This document shows positions 14,679-21,021 of a DNA stretch of 24,243 nt, piece after piece (position 1 is the stretch's first letter; each line of letters starts with the position of its first letter). The stretch comes from DATGKK01 sp035294725 (GTDB lineage: Bacteria; Actinomycetota; Acidimicrobiia; Acidimicrobiales; Bog-793). The position numbers and the translations under genes are program-made. The notes below the pieces were generated by a model. It was not told where the DNA came from, ran no database searches, and saw only the letters and a program-made list of their open reading frames with translations. Location of the stretch: the NCBI GenBank assembly GCA_035294725.1, contig DATGKK010000148.1, forward strand, positions 1 to 24,243, in the 5' to 3' direction.

Positions 14679-15322
14679 GCACGGCGTCGACCCGTCCGCA
14701 GCCGCGTCGACCATCCGGTGCTGCCCGGCGCCGGGCCGAAGCGGAGCGGCGCAAGCGCAAGCGGATGCTGTCCATCGGTGGTGTCGTGGCCGCGCTTGGC
14801 ATCGTCACGGTGGTCGTCGCCCTGCACGTCACGAGCAGCAGCTCGGGCTCGGCGAGGTCCTCGGCCGCGTCCCTCGAGGTCGGGACGAGGGCGCCCAATG
14901 GCGCCATCACCACCCTGAGCGGCAGGACCGAGACCGTGGCGGCTCTGCGGGGGAGGGCCACGCTCATCTGGTTCGTGACGACGTGGTGCTCGTCGTGCCA
15001 GGCCGGCACGCAGGCGATGGCCGAGAACGTCGCCGCGCTGTCGGCAGACGGCGTGAGGGTCGTCGAGGTCGAGAACTACGCCGATCTCGGCCAGTCGGGC
15101 CCTCCGATGGCGGCGTTCGCGAGAGACCTCGCGGGCAGCGCCTTCTCGAACCCGGACTGGACCTTTGGCGAGGCCTCCTCGAACCTCACCCACACCTACA
15201 ACCCGAGGGCCTACCTCGACATCTACTACCTCATCAACGCCAAGGGAAGGATCATCTACGTGAACAGCTCGCCAGCCTCCACGATGTCGCAGCTGCTCGC
15301 CGCGGCGAAGGCGCTGAGGTGA
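14675..15322 (+). CDS. Membrane-anchored thioredoxin-fold protein (TlpA-like), CSSC site
   Basis: A 215-residue protein. A very basic cytosolic head (residues 1-30) precedes one transmembrane helix (31-51), a Ser-rich linker and a TlpA/peroxiredoxin-like thioredoxin domain from about residue 65. The active site is W104-C105-S-S-C108 after 'A-T-L-I-W-F-V-T-T'. The domain ends with 'I-Y-Y-L-I-N-A-K-G-R-I-I-Y-V-N-S'. The orientation places the CxxC outside the membrane, where relatives reduce or exchange disulfides. A cis-proline is not obvious in the usual place. It is linked by 4-bp overlaps on both sides and is a paralogue of the next gene. Confidence 0.88.
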   Translation: MSTASTRPQPRRPSGAARRRAEAERRKRKRMLSIGGVVAALGIVTVVVALHVTSSSSGSARSSAASLEVGTRAPNGAITTLSGRTETVAALRGRATLIWFVTTWCSSCQAGTQAMAENVAALSADGVRVVEVENYADLGQSGPPMAAFARDLAGSAFSNPDWTFGEASSNLTHTYNPRAYLDIYYLINAKGRIIYVNSSPASTMSQLLAAAKALR

Positions 15323-15978
15323 GCGACCTCGACGATGCGGGCCGGCACCGCCGCCGGCGGCGCTTCGGACTGGTCGTGAGCGGCGCGCTCGCCGTCGGTC
15401 TCGGTGCGTACGCGCTGAGCGGCTCCGGCGCGAGCGCGGCGGCCCCATCGGCGCATGCTGCGGCGTCGCGTCCGGCCGTCGGGTCGGCGCCGGGGCTCGC
15501 TCCAGATGGCACGTTCACAGAGCCCTCAGGCGCGACCGAGACGATCGCTTCCCTGCGCGGGAGGCCGATCATGCTCTGGTTCGTCGCCGGGGGCTGCGCG
15601 AGCTGCGCCGCGAGCATCCCCGCGGTCGCCGCGCACTTCTCGGAGCTGGCCGGGACCGGGCTCAGGGTGGTCACGCTCGGCCTGTACGGTGACTTCTCGC
15701 CCGGGAGGGCGGGAGCCGAGCAGCTGCTCAGGTTCGCCCAGGAGGCGACCCCGGGGCGGAGCGTCCGGCAACCCGGCTGGGAGTGGGGAATGGCGTCGCA
15801 GTCGCTCAGCCTCGCCTACGACCCGTCAGGGATCCCAGATCTCTACGTGATCATCGGGCCTCGCGGCCGCATCGTCTATCGCAACAGCGTCCCGGTCTCG
15901 ACGATGGGGGCGCTGCTCGCCGAGGCGAAGCGAATCGGCGAGCACACCACGGCCACGGGGAGCGGCGGCGCCGACTGA
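15319..15978 (+). CDS. Exported thioredoxin-fold protein (TlpA-like), CASC site
   Basis: A 219-residue protein with an Arg-rich start (R-H-R-R-R-R-R-F), a hydrophobic stretch at 17-34 and an Ala/Ser-rich linker. It could be a membrane anchor or an exported protein; the R-R-x-F context is Tat-like but not a clean match. The thioredoxin domain starts near residue 62 and carries C93-A-S-C96 after 'R-P-I-M-L-W-F-V-A-G-G'. The end, 'L-Y-V-I-I-G-P-R-G-R-I-V-Y-R-N', parallels the preceding protein, as does 'V-S-T-M-G-A-L-L-A-E-A-K' versus 'A-S-T-M-S-Q-L-L-A-A-A-K'. This indicates an old tandem duplication with divergent CxxC dipeptides. GTG 15319 overlaps the upstream stop (GTGA). It is the last gene of the run. 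Confidence 0.86.
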   Translation: MSDLDDAGRHRRRRRFGLVVSGALAVGLGAYALSGSGASAAAPSAHAAASRPAVGSAPGLAPDGTFTEPSGATETIASLRGRPIMLWFVAGGCASCAASIPAVAAHFSELAGTGLRVVTLGLYGDFSPGRAGAEQLLRFAQEATPGRSVRQPGWEWGMASQSLSLAYDPSGIPDLYVIIGPRGRIVYRNSVPVSTMGALLAEAKRIGEHTTATGSGGAD

Positions 15979-16077
15979 CGTCAGGTGCCCTGCAGCGCCC
16001 CTGAGCGCGTCGTCTGGTTCGTTTGGCTGCAGCGAGCTGAGGCCCGCACCCCGGCTCGAGCCTCGCGTCCCAGGCTG

Positions 16078-16461
16078 TCAGCGGGCGGATGCGACGCTCG
16101 CGCAGGCCGCTACCCCTGCAGCATGGTCGGCGACGAGAGCCCTCCCGAGCTGGACCAGCTCGGCCACCCTTTTGTCGGTCACCTGGTAGAAGGCGAAACG
16201 TCCGGAGCGGCGCACCTCGAGCAGGCCGCAGCTGACCAGGCAGGCGAGGTGAGCGGAGACGCGGCCCTGGGAGAGGCCCGCGTGGGCGACGCACTCGGTC
16301 CCGGTCCTCTCGCTCTCCGCGCAGAAGGCGAGGAGAGCCAAGCGGGTGGGGTCGCCGAGGGCCCGGTAGAAGCGCGCGAGGAGGTCTCGACCGGTGGGGT
16401 CGTCGGGGACGGGCGGAATGCCGGCCGCCCCTGACATCGGCGCCGCAACTGAGGAGCTCAC
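16078..16461 (-). CDS. ArsR-family metalloregulator, CmtR/actinobacterial MerR-like
   Basis: A 127-residue winged-helix repressor. The core has 'R-A-L-G-D-P-T-R-L-A-L-L-A-F', the recognition helix 'G-L-S-Q-G-R-V-S-A-H-L-A-C-L' and the wing 'V-R-R-S-G-R-F-A-F-Y-Q-V'. C74-L-V-S-C78 in the recognition helix corresponds to the C-x3-C metal-binding pair of CmtR. C120 near the C-terminus ('A-D-H-A-A-G-V-A-A-C') could be the third thiolate, and C47 and C57 are further candidates. This pattern fits the ArsR-type mercury regulators of actinobacterial mer operons, which release DNA on metal binding. It converges on the thioredoxin operon; merA, 4 kb away, is its most likely target. Confidence 0.92.
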   Translation of the reverse strand: MSSSVAAPMSGAAGIPPVPDDPTGRDLLARFYRALGDPTRLALLAFCAESERTGTECVAHAGLSQGRVSAHLACLVSCGLLEVRRSGRFAFYQVTDKRVAELVQLGRALVADHAAGVAACASVASAR

Positions 16462-16940
16462 GGCGCGGATCCCGGCCTGCCCGGAACCGGGCCACGCCGG
16501 ATGGCGCGCTGCGGGCGAGACCCTTTGCGCTGAGCGCTCCCGGGGTGCGCCGTCGCAGCCCAGGTGCGGCCGCTGGCACGGCTCAGGGCTGGAGGAAGGA
16601 CGCCGGCAACAACTGCACCGCCCGATCCGGGATTTGCTAGCGCGAGTTCGCGGCCCACTACACCTCCAACACGGCCGTTCGACGTCGGCAGGGCAGCCTA
16701 CCGCGAGCCGGCTCGACCGCCCCGCTCATCGAGCGCCACCCGTTGCACGTTCACGGGCAGGCTGCGCTCGCCAGGTGGCGGGTGCCCGAGGAGCGACGCC
16801 CGAGCGGGCCGGCTCGCCCGCGGACCCAGCCGGGCGTGGTCAGCTCCTGCGATGCGGCACGAGGAGGACCTTGACCCGCGACACGAGCGGCGGCGCATCC
16901 CACTCCGGCGGCGGACCAAGCTGGCGGTGGCTCGAGGTGC
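16462..16940. other. 479-bp gap, no gene recognised
   Basis: The region upstream of the ArsR start contains several open frames on both strands, but all give Arg/Pro/Ser-rich translations without family signatures. No tRNA, insertion-sequence end or clear terminator was found. It presumably includes the ArsR promoter near 16462-16530. Confidence 0.45.
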
Positions 16941-17117
16941 CTACTTGCCGCCGAAGGCGCTGCGGAACCGCAGGAAGAAGGCGGCGAAGACCATGACGAT
17001 GCCGATGTTGACGAGCAGGCGGGCCCAGAAGTGGTGCCGGAACACGAGGACGTCGAGGCCGACGACGACGGCGACGAGCGCGACCACATAAGGGATGACG
17101 GCCGCTCGGCCACTCAT
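16941..17117 (-). CDS. 58-aa two-helix membrane protein, hypothetical
   Basis: The reverse strand encodes 58 residues from ATG 17117 to TAG at 16941. The protein is M-S-G-R-A-A-V-I-P, a hydrophobic helix (about residues 7-26, V-V-A-L-V-A-V-V-V-G-L-D-V-L-V-F), a short R-H-H-F-W-A-R turn, a second helix (about 34-49) and a basic end F-R-S-A-F-G-G-K. This helix-turn-helix hairpin with positive ends is typical of small actinobacterial membrane proteins, and the composition differs sharply from the arginine-rich shadow frames. The sequence GTAGGAT lies about 10 bases upstream and a dyad lies at 17128-17142. Function unknown; the gene stands alone. Confidence 0.72.
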   Translation of the reverse strand: MSGRAAVIPYVVALVAVVVGLDVLVFRHHFWARLLVNIGIVMVFAAFFLRFRSAFGGK

Positions 17118-17127
17118 GCTCGCGATC

Positions 17128-17142
17128 CTACCTGCTAGGTAG
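17128..17142 (-). promoter_or_regulatory. Dyad upstream of the 58-aa membrane protein
   Basis: The perfect inverted repeat CTACC-TGCTA-GGTAG sits 10 bp upstream of the ATG at 17117 on the reverse strand. It resembles the BlaI-type CTACG-AACA-CGTAG dyad at 12067-12080 but has one more base in the centre. It could be an operator overlapping the promoter or ribosome binding region. Confidence 0.35.
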
Positions 17143-17219
17143 CAAAGGGGGCTGGAGCCCGAGCACGGTCGCCGGTCACCCCGCGCGCCTCGGGCCTGGC
17201 GGGCAGCCCGCCGGTCTTC

Positions 17220-17897
17220 TCAGGTGCCGCCGAGACGGCCGAGCACGTGCCCGAGCTCGACCGGGCAGCTGAACATCGGCCAGTGCCCGGAGTCGATGTC
17301 GACGTAGTCGACGTGCCGTGCCCGGGCAAGCTCGGGCACCCCTCCGCTGTCCACCCAGCTCGCAGCTTGGGCCGGGGTGAATTCCGGGCAGATCACGCTC
17401 ACCGGGACGTCGAAGCGGCGCTCATCAACGAGGCGGACCGTCCCGCCCACGACGGCTGCCGGTACGGGCACCATCCGTGACTCGATCTCCGCCCGTTGCG
17501 CATCGCCGAGGTCGGCCGCATCCGGCCCCTCGAACTCCTCCCAGCCCGGGAACTCGAGCACCTCGCCGTCCACCTCACGGAAGTAGGGATCACCGTCGCC
17601 GGACGGAAAGCCGCCGATCAGTGCCACCCCGGCGACCTTGTCCGGCCGGGCGTCGGCCGCCATCCAGGCGAGGGTCGACGCCGCCGAGTGCCCGACGACC
17701 ACGACCGGTCCATCTGCGGCGTCCACTGCCGCCACCACGGCGTCTCGCTGGTCGTCGAGCGTCGCCGCCGTCGAGCCGTCGCCCTGTCCCGGCAGGGTCA
17801 CGGCGACCGGGTGGTGGCCGAGTCCTTCCAGCACCGGCACGACCTCGTTCCAGGCGGATCCGTCGAGCCACAGCCCTGCGACGAGCACAACGTCCAC
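17220..17897 (-). CDS. Alpha/beta hydrolase (short, cap-less type)
   Basis: A 225-residue hydrolase. It starts directly with the strand and oxyanion region 'V-V-L-V-A-G-L-W-L-D-G-S-A-W'. The nucleophile elbow is G-H-S-A-A-S at about residue 69, where the usual second Gly of G-x-S-x-G is Ala. The acid is in the 'V-I-C-P-E-F-T' or 'D-I-D-S' region, and the histidine is in 'D-S-G-H-W-P-M-F-S'. 'P-G-Q-G-D-G' near residue 37 is the conserved loop. The shape matches small pheA/TEV-like esterase-type proteins common in actinobacteria; the substrate is unknown. Its ATG at 17897 follows a 479-bp gap with a strong hairpin at 17949-17984. Confidence 0.88.
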   Translation of the reverse strand: MDVVLVAGLWLDGSAWNEVVPVLEGLGHHPVAVTLPGQGDGSTAATLDDQRDAVVAAVDAADGPVVVVGHSAASTLAWMAADARPDKVAGVALIGGFPSGDGDPYFREVDGEVLEFPGWEEFEGPDAADLGDAQRAEIESRMVPVPAAVVGGTVRLVDERRFDVPVSVICPEFTPAQAASWVDSGGVPELARARHVDYVDIDSGHWPMFSCPVELGHVLGRLGGT

Positions 17898-18376
17898 GAT
17901 CCACCTCGTTCCCGGGACCTAGAGCCCCTGTGGGCCGACGCTACTCCCCCGGCACGACCACGCCGGCAGGAGCGGTCGTGCCGGCCACGAGTTGATCTCG
18001 ACGCGTTCGGTCCCGGTGCAAGGGGCGTGGGGCTCGTCACCTGAGAACGGCGCACGATCGGGTCGGCTCGACGGCACCGAGCCGCTCCTGCCCCAGCTGG
18101 CCGGGTCGATACAGCACCGGCCCCCGCCGTGCAGCGACGCCCTTCGAGCTCGGCCGGGACCGGTGGTCGCCGACCTTGAGGAAAGGCTGCCTCTCCTCAT
18201 CCTCCGCCGTTGCGCTCCTTGCCGAGATCGAGCCGGGGCGGTGGCGCCGCCGGCTGCCCGCCGAGCACGACGCGCGGCCTCCTCGTTCCCGGGCAACTGC
18301 GCAAGGGCTTCGACCTCGAGCTCGCAGAGCCCTGCGCCGACTCCCCGGCGGCTTGGCTTGCGGGCTGGCGGCGGCG
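17898..18376. other. 479-bp gap, no gene recognised
   Basis: Apart from the hairpin at 17949-17984, I find no gene between the phosphotransferase stop and the hydrolase start. The open frames are Arg/Ala/Pro-rich shadows on both strands. The length would fit a lost small gene or an RNA, but nothing in it supports either. Confidence 0.45.
17949..17984. terminator. Strong inverted repeat, possible terminator
   Basis: CCGGCACGACC (17949-17959) and GGTCGTGCCGG (17974-17984) are perfect 11-bp complements around a 14-base loop. No T-run follows on either strand, as is common in high-GC actinobacteria. It could stop reverse-strand transcription from the phosphotransferase or serve as a regulator site 52 bp before the hydrolase. 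Confidence 0.5.
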
Positions 18377-19258
18377 TCATCGCCGGGAGCCTCGTCCAAG
18401 ACGCCGAGCGACCTCGAGCAGCTCGGGCCGGCGCGGGGACTCCACGACGCAACGGGCGAAGAGCCAGAGACGGAGGCGACCGGGATCGAGCCCTGAGAGG
18501 CCGGCGACGCGGGCGACGAGGGCGGCCGGATCGGTGACGAGCCGGTCCTCGCAGTTGAGAAGGTGCTGGAGCACGTCGTAGGTCGGGTCGCCGACGTAGG
18601 GCTTCGGGTCGATGGCGAGCCACGGCTCCCGCCGGGCGGCGAGCACGTTGTCGGCATGGAGGTCGGTGCAGAGCAGGACCTCCCGATCTGCGCTGGCCGG
18701 GAGCGAGCGGAACAGCTCGATGCCCTCCGACAACAGGCCGGCGTCGCCGGCGCCGGCGCGCCGTGCGAGCTGCTCCTCGCACTCGTCGGCCCACAGGTCG
18801 CACATCTGCTGGAGAGGCCGGAACCTCTCGGAGAACGGAGGCGGCCGCCAGAGCCGGGCGAGGAGCCCCGCGAGCACCTCGTCCTGCACGGTGCCCGGGA
18901 AGGCCGACAGAGCGGTGCCCGGCTCGCATCGCTCGAGGAGCAGGGCGGTCGTGGTCTCGTCGACCTTCGCCGTGGCGACCATCATCACGGCGCCGTCCCC
19001 GTTCCACTCCCGGAGGCCCTTGGCCTCGTCGAGAGCCTCGTCGTGGCGGCAGGCGACCTTCAGCACGACGTCGCCATGCTCGGGCGATCGCGCCGGCGCC
19101 ACCCAGGCGGTCTGGCCGCCCGGCTCGAACGGCGCCCCGACCTCGAGCGACCAACGGCGCCGGCAGGCCTCGATCGCGGCTGGCAGCGAGGCGAGCCAGC
19201 CTGCGCGGCCGCGCTCCTCCGCATGGCCGGCGAGCTGCGCCGGGATGACGACCTCCAT
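18377..19258 (-). CDS. Aminoglycoside/streptomycin-6-kinase-like phosphotransferase
   Basis: A 293-residue kinase-fold protein of the APH(6)/streptomycin-kinase type. The N-lobe has 'V-V-L-K-V-A-C-R-H-D-E-A-L-D-E-A' (ATP-binding lysine and acidic partner). The catalytic loop is C-T-D199-L-H-A-D-N204-V-L, replacing the usual H-G-D-L-H-x-x-N. The Mg2+-binding segment is A-I-D217-P-K-P-Y-V-G-D-P. Known members phosphorylate streptomycin or small hydroxylated metabolites; many chromosomal copies have no proven drug activity. The change from H-G to C-T before the catalytic Asp is seen in several such homologues, as I recall. ATG 19258 has AAGGA 8-12 bases upstream. Same strand as the SRPBCC gene, 54 bp upstream. 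Confidence 0.88.
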   Translation of the reverse strand: MEVVIPAQLAGHAEERGRAGWLASLPAAIEACRRRWSLEVGAPFEPGGQTAWVAPARSPEHGDVVLKVACRHDEALDEAKGLREWNGDGAVMMVATAKVDETTTALLLERCEPGTALSAFPGTVQDEVLAGLLARLWRPPPFSERFRPLQQMCDLWADECEEQLARRAGAGDAGLLSEGIELFRSLPASADREVLLCTDLHADNVLAARREPWLAIDPKPYVGDPTYDVLQHLLNCEDRLVTDPAALVARVAGLSGLDPGRLRLWLFARCVVESPRRPELLEVARRLGRGSRR

Positions 19259-19312
19259 CGAGAGATCCTTACCACCGCCGGCGGCGGGGACACGGCGCCA
19301 GCGCGGCGGCAC

Positions 19313-19798
19313 TCAGCGCGAGGGTGACGGCTCCCCGGTGGCCGGTGCCTCCGCCGCCGACTGCAGCCGCTGCAACGTGGTGCGCACACCCCGTTCGAGC
19401 TGGCGGCTCCGGCGGATGAGGCGGTAGTACCACCGCACGATCCACGGCTCGCGGATCATCTTGTAGCTCTCGGTCACCAAGGTGGCGCCATCCCCGAGGG
19501 GCTCGAAGGTGAACAGCCACTCGGTGTTCGGGCGCTCGGGGTCCTTCCCGACCACGAAGCCGAAGGCGCGCCCCGGCTCGCACCTCGTCACCGTGGCCTG
19601 CGAGCACCAGGTGCCGACCCAGGTGAGCCGGTTGCATCCCTCGAACCTCGCCCCGACCCTCGGTCCCGGTTCATCCAGCCACCGGCAGCTGAAGGTCTCA
19701 GGGCTCCAGTCGCCCATGCGGGTCACCTCCGAGACCATCGCCCAGAGCCGCTCCGGGGGCGCCTCGATCCGGCGCGACTGGCTCCCTTCGATGATCAC
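19313..19798 (-). CDS. SRPBCC (START-like) family protein
   Basis: A 161-residue START/Bet v1-like protein. The first strand is 'S-R-R-I-E-A-P-P-E-R-L-W-A-M-V-S-E-V-T-R-M-G-D-W-S-P-E', a standard opening of polyketide-cyclase-like SRPBCC proteins. It is followed by 'G-A-R-F-E-G-C-N-R', a central beta sheet ('E-W-L-F-T-F-E-P-L-G-D-G-A-T-L-V-T-E-S-Y') and a long C-terminal helix rich in Arg. The fold has a cavity for hydrophobic ligands; the ligand is unknown. It follows the anti-sigma gene by 118 bp and precedes the phosphotransferase by 54 bp on the same strand, so it may be co-transcribed with either. Confidence 0.9.
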   Translation of the reverse strand: MIIEGSQSRRIEAPPERLWAMVSEVTRMGDWSPETFSCRWLDEPGPRVGARFEGCNRLTWVGTWCSQATVTRCEPGRAFGFVVGKDPERPNTEWLFTFEPLGDGATLVTESYKMIREPWIVRWYYRLIRRSRQLERGVRTTLQRLQSAAEAPATGEPSPSR

Positions 19799-19916
19799 GG
19801 GCCACCACGTTCAGCCAGGCGGGCCCCCTTCCTCGGCTGCAGGCGCGCGTGCCCGGCACGGTCCGCGCCATGGCGCACCCTTGCGCCGCTCGGCGCGATC
19901 AGTCTCGAGGGCGCGG

Positions 19917-20144
19917 TCACTGGATCGAGCGGAGGATGCGGTCGAGGATCTCGCGGCGGCGGCTGCTCTCGAGCGGCGAGCGACCGTGCTCGGCGACGAG
20001 CCGGGTCACCTCCCGGGTCTGGCGGAGGACCCGGTCGCACTCCGGGCAGCTCGACAGGTGCTCGAGCGCCATGGCCTCCTCCTGCGGGCTGAGGGCGCCG
20101 TCGAGGAGGTCGGTCAGGTGCGCGAACAGCTCCTGGCAGTCCAC
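19917..20144 (-). CDS. Zinc-finger anti-sigma factor (ZAS/zf-HC2)
   Basis: A 75-residue soluble protein with the anti-sigma zinc motif H29-L-S-S-C33-P-E-C36 plus C3. A helical tail (residues 40-72) lacks a transmembrane segment. ZAS proteins hold a cognate ECF sigma factor inactive; redox or metal changes at the H-x3-C-x2-C site release it in the RsrA/ChrR type. GTG 20144 overlaps the sigma-factor stop by one base (TAGTG), so synthesis is coupled in a fixed ratio. It is clearly the partner of the upstream sigma factor. Direct redox sensing is plausible, not shown. Confidence 0.9.
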   Translation of the reverse strand: MDCQELFAHLTDLLDGALSPQEEAMALEHLSSCPECDRVLRQTREVTRLVAEHGRSPLESSRRREILDRILRSIQ

Positions 20145-20671
20145 TACAGCACCTCCCCGAGCGCGGCTCGCAGCTGCTCGCGGGCGCGGGCCACGCGCAT
20201 CTTGGTGGCCGAGAGCCCGATGCCGAGGATCTCTGCCACCTCCCGCAACGGCAGTCCCTCGGCGTCGCGAAGGACCACGGCGGTGCGAAGGTCCTCTGAG
20301 AGCCGGCCGATCGCCTCTCTGACCATGCCGGCCCGCTCACCGTTGACGACGGCGTCGAGAGGGTCGCCGGCACGGTCGGGACGAGGGTCGAGCAAGGAGG
20401 GGTCCGTCGGCGACTCGCGACGTGCGCGACAGCACATGAGGGCCTGCCGGTACGCGATGGAGAGGACCCACGGGCGTGCTCGCGCCGGGTCCCTCAGGTC
20501 GGCCCGGTGCAAGAACGCCTGCACGAACGACTCCTGGAGCACGTCCTCGGCGTCGGCGGCGCTCCAGGTGACCCGGTAGGCGACGTTGAACACGGCATCG
20601 GCATGGTGCTCGAAGAGCTCGACGAGCCAGCGCTCGGACTCGGCGAGGCGCTCGCTACCGGTCGTCGCCAC
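20144..20671 (-). CDS. ECF-type RNA polymerase sigma factor
   Basis: A 175-residue sigma-70 family factor with regions 2 and 4 only. Region 2 has 'L-F-E-H-H-A-D-A-V-F-N-V-A-Y-R-V-T-W-S-A-A-D-A-E-D-V-L-Q-E' and 'A-R-P-W-V-L-S-I-A-Y-R'. Region 4 has 'L-S-E-D-L-R-T-A-V-V-L-R-D-A-E-G-L-P-L-R-E-V-A-E-I-L' and the recognition helix 'S-A-T-K-M-R-V-A-R-A-R'. The cysteine pair near the linker (M-C-C-R) is unusual. The start is GTG 20671, without a clear Shine-Dalgarno. It lies 18 bp after the DUF2892 stop and is coupled to its anti-sigma gene. The regulon is unknown; the group is like SigE/RpoE-type stress factors. Confidence 0.92.
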   Translation of the reverse strand: MATTGSERLAESERWLVELFEHHADAVFNVAYRVTWSAADAEDVLQESFVQAFLHRADLRDPARARPWVLSIAYRQALMCCRARRESPTDPSLLDPRPDRAGDPLDAVVNGERAGMVREAIGRLSEDLRTAVVLRDAEGLPLREVAEILGIGLSATKMRVARAREQLRAALGEVL

Positions 20672-20689
20672 GTGACCATGATGTGGCGC

Positions 20690-20911
20690 TCAGCGGGGCG
20701 CCCGCAGCTCGCACCCGCGCAGAGGGGCGCGGAACAACGGGGCGAGGATGCAGAAGTCGAAAAGGCCCGTCGCAAGGGGGAGCAGCCCGACGACGGCGAC
20801 GACGATCCCGGCGGTGCCTCCGATGGCGGCTCCGATGCCGATGAGCACCGCTCCGGCAACGATGCGGATGCCCCGCCCAGCCTTGCTGGCCATGAATCGG
20901 ACGAATCCCAT
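20690..20911 (-). CDS. DUF2892 (YgaP-like) membrane protein
   Basis: A 73-residue protein with two hydrophobic segments: 'I-V-A-G-A-V-L-I-G-I-G-A-A-I-G-G' and 'I-V-V-A-V-V-G-L-L-P-L-A-T-G-L-F-D-F-C-I-L-A-P-L-F'. The second is the DUF2892 signature, G-x-x-P-L-x-T-G-L-x-x-F-C. In YgaP this hairpin anchors a rhodanese domain; here it stands alone, and the conserved Cys at its membrane end suggests sulfur or redox chemistry. ATG 20911 has GAAGGG about 6 bases upstream. It is the first gene of the DUF2892, sigma factor, anti-sigma cluster. Confidence 0.85.
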   Translation of the reverse strand: MGFVRFMASKAGRGIRIVAGAVLIGIGAAIGGTAGIVVAVVGLLPLATGLFDFCILAPLFRAPLRGCELRAPR

Positions 20912-21021
20912 GTTCGACCCTTCTTTCCTGCGGGGCACTCGCCTCGCCACCCAATAGATGCGCCCCGTGCCGGAAAGGTCACATGCCGGTGCCCGCGGGG
21001 CGGCATGGGAGAGTGGGAGCC

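Noticed and set aside
14437..15318. Upstream part of the open frame leading into the second thioredoxin-fold gene, which could suggest a fusion protein
   Set aside because: The extension overlaps the first thioredoxin gene in another frame and reads as low-complexity; the GTGA junction at 15319 gives a natural start.
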